DNA of 64,000 bases from Chrysemys picta bellii (GCF_011386835.1 NC_088792.1:66155287-66219286); one strand, 5' to 3'. Positions 1 to 11,654 are shown, numbered from the stretch's first letter. Numbers and translations are program-made. Notes: generated by a model from the sequence alone, not told the origin.

Positions 1-1224
1 CAGAGCTGTTCCAAACTTTGAAAAATAAGTAACTCAGAGTGGTTTCTGTGTCACAGGATTCAGAACTGACCCACTGTTTCAAAAATTGTCCTGCTTTTCT
101 TTTTAATTTAGACACCTGACTGTAAACCAGGGTTTTGTTCAAACAAAACTATTCGATAATGATTTCAGTAATGTCACCCTGCCCAATGGAAACAATTTTA
201 ACAATGTTGACGTTTTGTGTTTTTAAAAAACTAAACCAGGCAGCTCTACTGCTTTGTAAATACCTATTACTATATCTCTTATACTATATAATACCTGTAG
301 TGTGATGTAAGAGGAAATATTAACTCTAGCTGGTATGATATGCAAGTACTGTATGCTTTGAAACAACATGTATGGATTTCATCTTTCTGTATATCACTTT
401 TGGAGCAACTGTTCTGCTATAACAATATGTTTCAAAAATCCAATACATCAGTAGAGTGCAATTTTTTGGCTGTTACAGTATATTCAATCCAGGTTTCTTT
501 GTGACGTTTTCATGGACTGAAAGTAAAACATCTCCAGTTTAACTAAATAGAACTCATTTTGGAGAGGGCTAATCCAGCTCTGATTAAAATCCCACTTGTT
601 CTAATCTGCCCTCAAACATATGAAGCATATCTGTGGTAGTTGTGGTGATTAACATCAGAGAACCACTTACATCGTCTCTCATCACTCAATACCCTGGCAG
701 ATGTCATGCACATGGCAATTGTGAATTGTGGATGATGTTGTGTGCTGGGGAAGTTGAAGATTCAGGCTGCTATGGAGGGCATGATGAAGAGGGAAGTTAG
801 GAGGAACTCTACTTGGTGACCACTTTTCTCATAGTATCTCCTCTCAACATTCATTTAACAAGTCTTGAAGACTATGGCCTCTATCCTGCAAGGAGTCCCC
901 CATTCATCGGTGGACTCCTGTGACAGAGCAGAGCCCCAAGGACTGCACTGTGGTACTGCTCAAGCCCAGGAGTCCTTCTGTACTGAGATCTTTGCAGGAT
1001 CAGGGCCTAAACTAATCTCCTCTGGTTACCGCCAGTTTCACCTTTCTAAAAACACCCACAGGACATATTTAAAGAGAAATATACCTTGTATTAACACTGG
1101 CCAACCTTAAAATAGATGTTAGGTGTGATTCTCTTTGATCCAGTTGTCAATAACAGGTCAGAATCTAAGGTTTCGGCTTGGTTTCGGCTCACATGCTCAT
1201 TTAAATCACTGGGAATGTAGCTCA
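1..1224. other. Intergenic DNA without recognised features
   Basis: AT-rich sequence left of the Harbinger element. Only short open frames occur, none with a recognisable domain, and I see no repeat family I can name. I read it as ordinary intergenic DNA of the HOXA1-SKAP2 interval. Confidence 0.5.
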
Positions 1225-1609
1225 GGCCTGGTCTACACTATGGGTTTAGGTCGACTTTAGCAGCGTTAAATCGAATTAAGGCTGGACACGTCCACACAAC
1301 GAAGCCCTTTCTTTCGACTTAAAGGGCCCTTTAAACCGGTTTCTTTACACCACCTTCAACGAGGGGATTAGCGATAAAATCGGCCTTTGCGGGTCGGAAT
1401 TGGGGTAGTGTGGACAGAATTCGACGTTATTGGCCTCCGGGAGTATTCCCACAGTGCTTCATTGTGACCGCTCTGGACAGCACTCTCAACTCAGATGCAC
1501 TGACCAGGTAGACAGGAAAAGACCCGCGAACGTTTGAATTTCATTTCCTGTTTGCCCAGCGTGGAGAGCACAGGTGACCACGCAGAGCTCATCAGCACAG
1601 GTAACCGTG

Positions 1610-3527
1610 ATGGAGTCCCAGGATCGCAAAAGAGCTCCAGCATGGACCGAACGGGAGGTACGGGATCTGCTCGCCATATGGGGAGATGAATCAGTGCTAG
1701 CTGAACTCCGTAGCAGTAAAAGAAATGGCAAAGTATTAGAAAAGGTCTCCAAGGCCATGAAGGACCGAGGCCATAACAGGGACACACAGCAGTGCCGCGT
1801 GAAAATTAAGGCGCTACGGCAAGCCTACCACAAAGCCAGAGAAGCAAATGGAAGGTCTGGGGCAGAGCCGCAAACTTGCTGCTTCTACGCGGAGCTGCAT
1901 GCCATTCTAGGGGGTGCAGCCACCACTACCCCAACCGTGTGCTATGACTCCGTCAATGGAGAAACACACAGGGAAGACGGTTCGGGGAACGAGGAAGATG
2001 AGGATGGAGGTACTGTAGGTAGCTCACAGCAGCAAGGAAGCGGAGAAACCGGTTTCCCCAACAGCCAGGATATGTTTGTCACCCTGGACCTGGAACCAGT
2101 AACCCCCGAACTCACCCAAGACCCTCAGGGCACACAGGAGACCTCTGGTGAGTGTACTTTGTAAATATTACACATGGTTTAAAAGCAAGCGTGTTTAATG
2201 ATTAATGATTAATTTGCCCTGGCAATTGCGGCCAGTACATCTACTGGAAAAGTCTGTTAACGTGTATGGGGATGGAGCAGAAATCCTCCAGGGACATCTC
2301 CAGAAAGCTCTCCTTCATGTACTCCCAAAGCCTTTGCAAAAGGTTTCTGGGGAGGGCTGCCTTATCCCGTCCGCCATGGTAGGACACTTTACCACGCCAG
2401 GCCAGTAGCACGTAGTCTGGAATCATTGCATAACAAAGCATGGCAGCGTATGGTCCCGGTGTTTGCTGGCATGCAGACAATATCCATTCCTTATCTCTCT
2501 TTGTTATCCTCAGGAGAGTGATATCATTCACGGTCACCTGGTTGAAATGGGGTGATTTTATTAAGGGGACATTCAGAGGTGCCCGTTCCTGCTCTTCTGA
2601 ACAGAAATGTTCCCCGCTGTTAACCACGCGGTGGGGGGAGGGGTGAAGTGATCATCCCAGAGAATCGGGTGTGTGTGTGGGGGGGTGGTTTACTTGGGTT
2701 TGTGCCGCATGTTAACCCGGAAACCGCAGCCCCTCCTTTTACATTGAAAACCCATTTTAAATGGCCAACCCAATTCATCCTTGATATGGGAAATGCGCTG
2801 CTGTTTGAAACCTTTCCCGCATGTTAAGAAGGTTAAAAAGGCCAAAAGACTGTGGCTTACCATGGCTGCCTGCAAGCCGAAATATGTTGCCTGGGGCACT
2901 GCGTGAGTGATCTCTCATACCAAACCGGCAGGCAGAGGAAAAATGCGACCTTGTAATGAAAGAGTGTACCCATTGTTCTCTAAAATGTGTCTTTTTTAAC
3001 CACCTCTCCCTTCTCCTCCACCAGCTGCAAATGTTTCTCCTTCGCAGAGGCTAGTGAACATTAGAAAGAGAAAACGGAGGACGCGGGACGATATGTTCAC
3101 GGAGCTCCAGATGTCCTCCCATGCTGATAGAGCACAGCAGAATGCGTGGAGGCAGTCAATGTCAGACATGAGAAAAGCACAATATGAACGAGAGGAGAGG
3201 TGGTGTGCTGAATGGCGGGATGAAAAGAGCAAGTGGCGGGCTGAAGACGATAGGTGGCGTCAGCTTGCAGACAGACGGCAAGAGTCAATGCTCCGTCTGC
3301 TGGAGCATCAAACTGATATGCTCGAGCGTATGGTTGAGCTGCAGGAAAGGCAGCAGGAGCAGAGACCGCCGCTACAGCCCCTGTTTAACCAACAGCCCTC
3401 CTCCCCAAGTTCCATAGCCTCCTCACCCAGACGCCCAAGAACACGGTGGGGGGGCCTCCGGCCACCCAGTCACTCCACCCCAGATGATCGCCCAAGCATC
3501 AGAAGGCTGGCCTTCAATAAGAGTTAA
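1610..3527 (+). CDS. Harbinger Myb/SANT-like DNA-binding protein (two exons)
   Basis: This is the accessory protein of the Harbinger element. In this superfamily such a protein binds DNA and helps bring the transposase to the nucleus and the transposon ends. The predicted coding exons are 1610-2147 and 3025-3527, joined across a phase-1 intron with GTGAGT at the donor and a pyrimidine-rich CCACCAG acceptor, giving 346 aa. I chose the ATG at 1610; the frame stays open upstream only through a GTG codon. Residues about 10-100 form a trihelix/Myb-SANT-like domain with spaced tryptophans (W12, W24). The middle is acidic, and the second exon encodes a basic start followed by a long charged region rich in Arg, Glu, Trp and Gln, probably a coiled coil. 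There is no internal stop, which is unusual for an old copy. The splice is inferred from consensus and from the family's usual organisation. Confidence 0.75.
2148..3024 (+). other. Intron of the Harbinger accessory gene
   Basis: This stretch lies between the donor at 2148 (GTGAGT) and the acceptor ending at 3024. It contains only short frames on both strands that I treat as spurious. Part of it resembles the truncated Harbinger copy at 29312-30243, which supports its being transposon body rather than host sequence. Confidence 0.6.
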
Positions 3528-3786
3528 AGTTTTAAAATGTAGTGTGTCCTTTTCCATCCCTCCTCCCCCACCCATCCCAGGCTACCTTGGCAATTATCCC
3601 CCTACTTCTGTGAGGAATTAATAAAGAATGCATGAATGTGAAAAAACAATGACATTATTGCCTCTGCAAGCGGTGCTCGAATTGGGGAGGGAAGGGTGGG
3701 GTGGGGTGGTTGGTTTACAGGGAAGTAGAGTGAACCGGGTCGGGGGGGGGGTTGGAGAGTTCATCAAGGAGAAACAAACAGAAGTT

Positions 3787-5088
3787 TCACACAGTAGCCT
3801 GGCCACTCACAAAACTCGTTTTCAAAGCTTCTCTGATGCGCACCGCGCCCTGCTGTGCTCTTCTAACCGCCCTGGTGTCTGGCTGCGCGTAATCAGCGGC
3901 CAGGCGAGTTGCCTCAACCTCCCACCCCGCCATAAATGTCTCCCCCTTACTCTCACAGATATTGTGGAGCGCACAGCAAGCAGCAATAACAATGGGGATA
4001 TTCTTTTCGCTGAGGTCTGAGCGAGTCAGTAAGCTGCGCCAGCGTGCTTTTAAACGTCCAAATGCACATTCCACCACCATTTGGCACTTGCTCAGCCTAT
4101 AGTTGAACAGGTCCTGACTACTGTCCAGGCTGCCTGTGTACGGCTTCATGAGCCATGGCATTAAGGGGTAGGCTGGGTCCCCAAGGATCACGATAGGCAT
4201 TTCAACATCCCCAACGGTTACTTTCTGGTCCGGGAAGAAAGTCCCTTCCTCCAGCTTTCGAAACAGACCAGAGTTCCTGAAGACGCGAGCATCATGTACC
4301 TTTCCCGGCCATCCCACGTTGATGTTGGTGAAACGTCCCTTGTGATCCACCAGGGCTTGCAGCAGCATTGAAAAGTACCCCTTGCGGTTTATGTAGTCGG
4401 TGGCTTGGTGCTCCGGTGCCAAGATAGGGATATGGGTTCCGTCTATGGCCCCACCACAGTTTGGGAATCCCATTTCAGCAAAACCATCCACTATTGCCTG
4501 CACGTTGCCCAGAGTCACTACCCTTGATATCACCAGGTCTTTCATTGCCCTGGCAACTTGGATCACAGCAGCCCCCACCGTAGATTTGCCCACTCCAAAT
4601 TGATTACCTACTGACCGGTAGCTGTCTGGCGTTGCAAGCTTCCACAGGGCTATCGCCACTCGCTTCTCAACTGTGAGGGCTGCTCTCATCCTGGTATCCT
4701 GGCGTTTCAGGGCAGGGGAAAGCAAGTCACAAAGTTCCATGAAAGTGCCCTTACGCATGCGAAAGTTTCGCAGCCACTGGCAATCGTCCCACACCTGCAG
4801 CACGATGCGGTCCCACCAGTCTGTGCTTGTTTCCCGGGCCCAGAATCGGCGTTCCACGCCATGAACCTGCCCCAGTGACACCATGATTTCCACATTGCTG
4901 GGGCCTGTGCCTTGTGAGAGGTCTATGTCCATGTCAATTTCCTCATCACTCTCTTCGCCGCGCTGCAATCGCCTCCTCGGCTGGTCTGAGTTTCGCCTTG
5001 GCATGTCCTGGCTCTGCATATACTCCAGGACAATGCGCGTGGTGTTCATAGTGCTCATAATTGCCGCGGTGATCTGAGTGGGCTCCAT
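3787..5088 (-). CDS. Harbinger DDE transposase, HARBI1-like
   Basis: This is an intact 433-aa transposase read from the ATG at 5088; the frame extends further 5' only to a TTG codon. It belongs to the PIF/Harbinger group (DDE_Tnp_4 fold), which cuts and pastes DNA with preference for a 3-bp TWA target. An acidic segment (about 46-60) is followed by a helix-turn-helix-like region (about 155-175, with the string GVGKST) and the catalytic core. Acidic residues fitting the triad are D216 in GAIDGTH, D304 in LGDPAYPL and E340 in VVECAFGRLK, with 35 residues between the last two. D266 in VHDARVF is also conserved in the family. No stop or frameshift is seen. It is transcribed toward the accessory gene. 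Host HARBI1 is a shorter domesticated relative; position inside the transposon ends argues that this is a mobile-element gene. Confidence 0.9.
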   Translation of the reverse strand: MEPTQITAAIMSTMNTTRIVLEYMQSQDMPRRNSDQPRRRLQRGEESDEEIDMDIDLSQGTGPSNVEIMVSLGQVHGVERRFWARETSTDWWDRIVLQVWDDCQWLRNFRMRKGTFMELCDLLSPALKRQDTRMRAALTVEKRVAIALWKLATPDSYRSVGNQFGVGKSTVGAAVIQVARAMKDLVISRVVTLGNVQAIVDGFAEMGFPNCGGAIDGTHIPILAPEHQATDYINRKGYFSMLLQALVDHKGRFTNINVGWPGKVHDARVFRNSGLFRKLEEGTFFPDQKVTVGDVEMPIVILGDPAYPLMPWLMKPYTGSLDSSQDLFNYRLSKCQMVVECAFGRLKARWRSLLTRSDLSEKNIPIVIAACCALHNICESKGETFMAGWEVEATRLAADYAQPDTRAVRRAQQGAVRIREALKTSFVSGQATV

Positions 5089-6188
5089 GATCCCAGTGCT
5101 AGCTATGGCGCCTGGTCTGAAAAAAGGCGTGAAACTAGTATCTGACGGACTAGGGGAAGGAGGGCGGGAGGGAGGGCGGGCCGAGTGACGACATGGCGTA
5201 CAGGTACAGGGAATTAAAATCAAGAACGGTGGCTGTGCATCAGGGAGAAACACAAACAACTGTCACACAGAATGGTCCCCCCAAAGATTAAACTGAAAAC
5301 CCTGAGTTTAGCAGGCCGTTGATTTGACGGAGGGAGGGAGGGGGAAGCAAATGAATACAGAGCAAATCTATTTTTTACATCTTAAGACGACGGTGCAGCG
5401 TGACTGATAGCCCTCGGCATCTTTCTGGGTGCTTGGCAGCAAATACTGGGCGCTTGTCAGTTAGTGTATTACGATGGCCTTCAGGCCTATTGCACAATCT
5501 GCTGCTCAGGGAAGATTCTGCTAATGTGCGATGACCCAACTTGTAATAGGACGGTTACCAGTCGTAATACACCATCTACTGCCAAAAGGCAAGGGGCTGG
5601 TGCAATGCAGCCCTACGGCTGCCAGCCCCATGGCTGCCAGCCCCACAGCTGCCAGCACCCAGATCGCCGATGAAGGCTACCAGTCTACTGCACCGTCTAC
5701 CGCCAAAAGGCAGTTAGCTGCTGCTGCTGTGTAGCAATGCAGTCCCACGTCTGCCGGCACCCAGATGACATATGGTGACGGTGAGCTGAGCGGGCTCCAT
5801 GCTTGCCGTGGTATGTTGTCTGCACAGGTAACCCAGTTAAAAAGGCGCGAATCTACTGTCTGCCGTTGCTGTGACGGAGGGGGAGGGGCCTGATGACATG
5901 TACCCAGAACCTCCCGCGACACTGTTTTGCATCATCCGGGCATTGGGATCTCAACCCAGAATTCCAATGGGCGGCGGAGACTGCGGGAACTGTGGGATAG
6001 CTGTGGGATAGCTACCCATAGTGCAATGCTCCGGAAGTCGACGCTAGCCTCGGTACTGTGGACGCGGTCCGCCGACTAGAGCACTTAGAGCATTTTATGT
6101 GGGGACACACACAATCGGCTGTATATAACCGATTTCTATAAAACCGGCTTCTATAAATTCGAACTAATTTCGTAGTGTAGACATACCC
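5089..6188. other. Harbinger 5' leader of transposase and right terminal region
   Basis: Non-coding right part of the element. It has a purine-rich stretch near 5325-5345, short direct repeats of a GCTGCCAGCCCCA-type unit near 5630-5660, and the right terminal inverted repeat ending at 6188. Confidence 0.55.
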
Positions 6189-6203
6189 TAAGTAGAAACT
6201 GAG

Positions 6204-6471
6204 ACTATGTCTGTACTACAGAGCTTATGCCAGCATAGCCAGCATAGTGCGGATGCAGCAGATGCAACAGAAGGAGTTTTTCTACTGGCCTAGGAACACC
6301 ATCTCAGACAACATAAGTTATGCCAATGGAAGCCCTCTTCTGATGGCATAGCTGGGCCTATGCTCAGGTCGTTGTTGGAATTGTCATGTCATGAGGGGGT
6401 GTGATTTTTTTCACACCCCTGACTCACAAAGTTGTGCCAGTATACATTTTATATAGTGTAAATGAGGCCTG
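6204..6471. mobile_element. Harbinger-type MITE with internal hairpin
   Basis: The ends are degenerate copies of the GTCTACACTA-type Harbinger terminus (TATGTCTGTACTAC on the left; reverse complement CATTTACACTATATA near the right end). Inside is a perfect short inverted repeat, GGGTGTGA and TCACACCC around a T-rich loop at about 6396-6419. No coding capacity. It lies almost directly beside the autonomous element. Confidence 0.6.
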
Positions 6472-8695
6472 AGTAAAGACCTCAGGTTTTGTAAAAGGCT
6501 GTTTATCTGATTAGTTGTACCTTGTGGAAATCAGACATCAAAAATGTGCTGTATCATTATTATGCTAAACATCGTAAGTGACATTTATCTAGCACAATTC
6601 ATCCAAAGTGCTCAGGGATCTTGGCGCATTTATTTACATAGAAGGACAAAAATCTAGTCTTAAATTCTGGTGGTGAGGAAGCAAAGGGTGCTGGCCTTAT
6701 GGACTCATGCTGCTGACACAAACTGCTCAGGGTTGGGTTATCAGACATGACCTCTAGTGCACCTCACTGCAATTCCAAAAAGGAGCAGCCTGTAATCCCC
6801 TCTCATGCCTGTTGCTACCTGCAGCCTACGCACAGGGTGGCTGGAGACCTGCCACGCTCCCAAGAGAGTAGACAATAGGGGGATTGGGCAAGGAAGGATA
6901 AGGCTCACAGCAACGGGATGCCATTGTTACTCAGCTTTGCTATGCACACATCCTGATGATTTTGTTAAACGTATCCATTTCGTTTTCATGCAGTTTGTCA
7001 GCAGCACAGAAGAAGTGGGTATTTTTATTTTTAGAAGGAATTTGAAGGATGAGAAGGATCCTTGCGGACAGAAACCGGATGGCCATGCCATATGCTGTGA
7101 ATGCCTGGGAGAAGGCAAGCAGATGGGTCAGAGCAGGGGGCAAATGCAATATGAGACAAGTTCTGATGGGTAGTTGAGTATATTTATGTATTTAATACAG
7201 TTTTATTTTAATAAAACAAAATAAAGAAAAACAGACTATCCAGTAATAATCCTCCCTGGACCAGAGTCAAGTATTTTTCATTGTTCTGGAGGAGACGTGA
7301 CTCAGAAGGGTGCTCTTGCGACAGCTAGTACTGGCTGTATTAAGTAGTGCTGATAAGTGGGCCGTCACTCAAACCCTGGGGGCACAGGGAAGTCAGTTAT
7401 AGAATGACCTTCAGGATAAGACAGGAATTAATCTGAAATCCTGTGATATTATCTTTCACATAACTTGACTCCAAAAAAACTATCTTATGGGCAACCTTTC
7501 ACATAGGGTACCTAGGCAAGCTTCATACGCATAACCTGCAAGAAGAGGCCTGTGCACCCAAGGAGAAATTTTGGCCCCATTAAACTCAATGGCAAAATTC
7601 AATCATTGGGGCCAGGATTTCACCCCAAGATCTTAATGAGAGAAGTGCCACTTACAAGAAACTGCAGCTCACAGATTGCTCTGCTGCTCTCCTAACCCAG
7701 CATAGTGGACATTGCTCACTGGACATGCCCTTCTGCTTCCCACACTTAACATACTAATGTTTAAACTGGCCGAGAGAAAGAACTAATTCCCCTTACTGAA
7801 AGTTCAGCCTGCCAATCCTCCACATGTGCCCAGACAGTAACCGCTGTGATCCCAAAAACCACATCACTGCTAGCAGAATCAATCAGTATTGCACAAGCTG
7901 TTGGCAGCTATGAAGCAGACTGCTGGAGTACTGCTAAGAAAATAGTGTTGGATATGTTCCTGTGTAGGGGTCTGGCTTTGCTTTCAAAAGATAATGCATG
8001 CTTAACCTGGCATGCACCAGAGCCTGCAATCCACTGGCAGGATCAGTGGGTGGAGCACGATCTGAAATAGAGTCATCAGTCCCAGAGATCTCTCTGCAGG
8101 GCTCAGAGATTAAGGAAATCAGGAATTGCTATTCATATTTAAGGGAGGGAAGGCAGTATATTTATAGCCACTTACCTAATTCCTTTCCTTATGTAGATGA
8201 ATTGGCTTAGCTTTTCCAAAGAAAGCTGAAATTTTAGAAAAGCCTATACATCATGGATAAGCTACCTTGCCCTTATCCATCCCTGAAATGCTGTCTGAAG
8301 GTCAGTCCTCATTGTACAAGCTTGCTTAACCCCTTCACTACTGCTTAATGGGCCAGGTATATCTAATGCTGCCTTCTATACCGGGTATAGCACGGCATTC
8401 CACCATTCGGCCAATGAAGCATCAGAATCTCAACTGCACAACACAGATGCTGGAGTGGTGGACCAGCAGAGACGCAGTTAAGAAGCAGCTGAGTAACTTA
8501 TGCTGTTCAACCATAGGTAAGCAAATGTGAGTGTTCCCCTATCACCCTGTACAGCTGACTGGAGGGAGATCTAGCCATCCCCTAGAGGCTGTGCTTTTCC
8601 AATACAGCATGTTAGTCAAATAGTGCACCCAGTGGGCTACAGTAAAAATTGGACATGCACAATACGACAAACCCAGCAGGTTTGCAGGCCTTTAA
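6472..8695. other. Intergenic DNA, no recognised gene
   Basis: About 2.2 kb of moderately AT-rich sequence. The open frames at 6805-7173 and 7846-8070 lack any recognisable domain. A weak fold-back repeat of the CCCATT/AATGG type sits near 7565-7625. Confidence 0.45.
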
Positions 8696-8905
8696 GGTAT
8701 GTCTGCACTGTAGCATGGCCATGACTAGCCCAGCTCAGCCGACTCGGGCTTGCAGGGCTCGGGATGCAGGTCTACATATTGTAGTTGAGACCTTCTGGCT
8801 CAGGCTGGAGCCCAGGCTCTGAGACCCCATGAGAGTCCCACAGGTCAGTTGACCCAGGCTTGATAGTCAGTGCAGCAGGTTTCCTACTGCAGTGTAGACA
8901 TACCC
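8696..8905. mobile_element. Harbinger-type MITE
   Basis: The left end GGTATGTCTGCACTGTAG and the right end CTGCAGTGTAGACATACC are inverted repeats. It is internally non-coding, with a GCCGACTCGGGC-type segment as in the family's other short copies. TAA precedes the left end, but the right flank has diverged. Confidence 0.7.
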
Positions 8906-9352
8906 GATATTATCCCCCTCCCTATGGAAATAACATAAGTTAAAAGTTATCTGCTGTAAAAGTTAGTGTGTGGTAATGGGCGAGAGCCAGCATTACTTTA
9001 CCCTAAGCAGAAATTATGCAGTCATAAGATGTGTATTTTTTAAAACCTCACAAGAATCAAAGGCTTTTTTTGTGATCCAGTGATACTTGCCAGAACCATA
9101 AATGTCTCTTTTAAGGCTGGCTCTCTCTCCTGCTCAGGTCCACGTTCCCTTGAGATACCATATGCAGTAGATGGGCTGGGATAATTTTTTGAAGTACTTG
9201 AGTGTTTTATTAATATTAAGAGCGGCAAATACTTGAAGGATACCAGAAATCTTGTGATTTATACTGGTGTTGATTTATACCAGGAAAGCATGTGGCAGCT
9301 GTTAGCCAGATTAACATTATAGTAATGTAGGTTTTTTGGATGTAACTTCCTA

Positions 9353-9404
9353 GTTTTTGTTTTGTTTTGTTTTGTTTTGTTTTGTTTTGTTTTGTTTTGT
9401 TTTG
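9353..9404. repeat. (TTTTG)n microsatellite
   Basis: About ten uninterrupted copies of the pentanucleotide TTTTG. Confidence 0.95.
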
Positions 9405-9968
9405 AGGAAGAAAAAAAAAAGAGGATAACGGGGTTCCAGTCTCCGGGACTTGGAAATCTAATAGTTTCCAGAGAACTGAAAGTAGTGCATGTAAGTTTAA
9501 TAACCTGAGAATACCCACACATCTTTGGTGGTCTGCAGCAGGAAGCCACTCTATTGTGTACTGTAGGTGATTTGCAAGAGTGGCGCTCCTATAACATATG
9601 GGAGAGGGGCTCCCAATAAGAGGAAGGTGAGAGTTTCAAAACAGTATGAGGGACTGAAAACAGGGAGTTAAAACAGAAGCCATTATGCACCCTTAGCAAT
9701 AGCAGGCTGCAACTAGAGCCTACTATAACGTATAGTGATATAGTCATATAATATAGTTATGACATTGTAGCGGGGCGGCCTGGCTTCCAGGCGCCCCAGG
9801 AAGCGATGAGCCAGAAAAGCCGCCAGAGTGGGCGGAGCCACCGCGGCCTGTCCCCGCCCCCCGGAAGTCAAGGGGTGGGACAGGAAGTATAAAGGCCAGG
9901 CCTCAGCGCTCAGTAGCTGGCCGGCAGCGGGAGAGGACAGACGCTGGTGCCCGAGCTTCCGCGGACCT

Positions 9969-10117
9969 GAGCCTGCCGAGAGCCCGGTATCCTGAGGAGG
10001 ACTGGCCGAGCCTGCCGAGAGCCCGGTATCCTGAGGAGGACTGGCCGAGCCTGCCGAGAGCCTGGTATCCTGAGGAGGACTGGCCAAGCCTGCCGAGAGC
10101 CCGGTATCCTGAGGAGC
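9969..10117. repeat. 39-bp tandem repeat inside the LTR
   Basis: Nearly four copies of a 39-bp unit containing GAGCCTGCCGAGAGCC and GGTATCCTGAGGAGGA. Units start at about 9969, 10008, 10047 and 10086 and differ by single bases. The frames read through it are repeat artefacts. Confidence 0.9.
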
Positions 10118-10484
10118 GGTCTGAGCTTCCCCCCGCCAAGGGCCCAGAGGGAGCGACAGACCTACCTGGTGCTCGGGGCCCAGAGGAGCCTATGATCTGC
10201 GACCCAGCAGACGGAACTCAGGAGGAGCAGGTACCCATGGAGGAGGAGATGGGAAGTGGCCCGGGGATAGCAGACCCCGAACCCATGTCAGTGTGTTGCG
10301 GTCAGGATCCCCACTGACTGCGCGGCAGATGGACTGCTGCGGATAGGGCCCCGGGCTGGAACACAGTGGAGTGGGTGGGCCTGTGTTCCCCCCCTGCCAC
10401 GCCGGGTGGCAGTCTCTCCTCCTCCTCCTTGTCCAAGGGGCCTGGGCCCCTGACTGACTATTGGTTTGCTGTCCCGCCCTGACC

Positions 10485-10735
10485 CAGGGCCGGAGCTGTT
10501 AATTGTGCTCAGTCCCTGCATAAGGGCCTGGGCTCAGAACTGTTAATTGTGTGCTCAGCCCCTGCACAAGGGGCCTGGGCTCAGAACTGTTAATTGTGTG
10601 CTCAGCCCCTGCATAAGGGCCTGAGCTCTAGACTGTTAATTGTGTGCTCAGTCCCTGCATAGGGGCCTGAGCCCTGAACTATCAATTGTGTGCTTAGCCC
10701 CTACCCAAAGGTCGGGGCTCTAACTGTTATTCGCT
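10485..10735. repeat. About 46-bp tandem repeat inside the LTR
   Basis: Five degenerate copies of a unit containing ACTGTTAATTGTGTGCTCAG followed by CCCCTGCATAAGGGCCTG. Divergence increases toward the right edge. Confidence 0.85.
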
Positions 10736-10807
10736 TTGTAGTGGGGCGGCCTGGCTTCCAGGCGCCCCAGGAAGGGACGAGCCCCACCCCGGAACTACTA
10801 CAGACAT

Positions 10808-11430
10808 GCTAGTTTTTTATATATTATAGATGCTATAGCACTAAGAGAACAATAATATTTGTTTCTGGTGGGTGTTGCCTTTTGTACACAGACATGTAAC
10901 CTATAATCCTACAGGGGCCTCCGAGACCCACAAAACTCATAGGACATCCCACCTCCCTGCCAATTAGAGGGAGACAGATGTGTGAGGGATAATCTAAGCT
11001 CTCTTTTTTTGAAGTAGCTTGCTAGCCTTTCCTTTCAAATATATCCTTGAAAATGAAATCAGGGCACTTAGGCTGAAAGTACATTACTGCATTTTCCTAA
11101 ATGTCAAACTGTTTATTCATGGTCTGTCCAGCTCAAGCTGGCCTTTGGAGTTTGAAAAGAATGGCCATGTGTCTCTGGGTTTCTGGGAGGTTTGCAGTTA
11201 AATGTACAGCTGGGGGCCAGTGCTACTCAGGCCACCCCTTGTAGACTAGGGCTGCTGCCAGCTCCCTCCCAGAAGCTGAGCCAGATCCTCTTCTGAACAA
11301 TTCCTGTGACCTTTGGCCAAAAATAGGGCAACCGCGTAGCTTGAGAAGCAGTGTTGTCTAAATGATCTAGGTTTCTAGTCTATGCCCATCACCATGATAT
11401 GGAACTGGAAAAAAACAAGCAACTTCTGCA
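10808..11430. other. Intergenic DNA, nothing recognised
   Basis: No gene or nameable repeat seen. Confidence 0.4.
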
Positions 11431-11439
11431 TTCTAATCA

Positions 11440-11600
11440 TAGATCTAACATGAACTCTTTCCATGACCCTGGTCAAGTCACTTAACTTTTCAGCCTGTGT
11501 GTCTTTCCCTATCTTTAGAATCGGGATACTGCTACTTACCTTCTCACAGAGGGACTCAGTGTTTGTAAAGGTCTAAAATTCACCAGAATGCGTACAACTC
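11440..11600 (+). repeat. MIR-like SINE fragment
   Basis: It retains the core-SINE order CATGACCCTGGTCAAGTCAC, then ATCTTTAGAATCGGGATA, as in the MIR consensus (tgtgacc...caagtcac...tgtaaaatggg). It is diverged and lacks both ends. Confidence 0.6.
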
Positions 11601-11654
11601 CAGACTACCAATGTATTTGGACAACTGTCCCTTCAAAACCTTTTGGAATCCAAA

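Larger units (their letters stand above)
1225..6188. mobile_element. Autonomous PIF/Harbinger DNA transposon
   Basis: Terminal inverted repeats are imperfect: the left end reads GGCCTGGTCTACACTA and the reverse complement of the right end reads GGGTATGTCTACACTA (12 of 16 matching). Inside are the two genes expected of this superfamily in opposite orientation: a Myb/SANT-like DNA-binding protein on the plus strand and a DDE transposase on the minus strand. The flanking trinucleotides are TCA on the left and TAA on the right, so the usual 3-bp target duplication is not exact. The right terminus matches those of the MITEs elsewhere in the window (for example 39207-39469), which are probably deletion derivatives of this or a sister family. 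The element is about 5 kb and looks complete. Confidence 0.88.
9766..10802 (+). mobile_element. Solo LTR of a retrotransposon, with tandem repeats
   Basis: It starts with TG (TGTAGCGGGG) and ends with CA (AACTACTACA). It is flanked by an exact 5-bp target duplication GACAT (9761-9765 and 10803-10807). A TATAAA at 9888-9893 is well placed for a U3 promoter. There is no internal retroviral or retrotransposon gene, so this is a solo LTR left by LTR-LTR recombination. Two tandem arrays lie inside, and a segment near the 5' end (GGGGCGGCCTGGCTTCCAGG) recurs near the 3' end at about 10743. The family is not identified. Confidence 0.82.

Noticed and set aside
3787..5259. 490-aa form of the Harbinger transposase
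   Set aside because: The extra 57 residues begin at TTG and are low-complexity Pro/Ser; the ATG at 5088 gives the usual start.
9713..10139. Minus-strand repeat-containing frames ([14 protein letters not shown] units)
   Set aside because: They are direct readings of the 39-bp tandem array inside the solo LTR, not a repeat protein.
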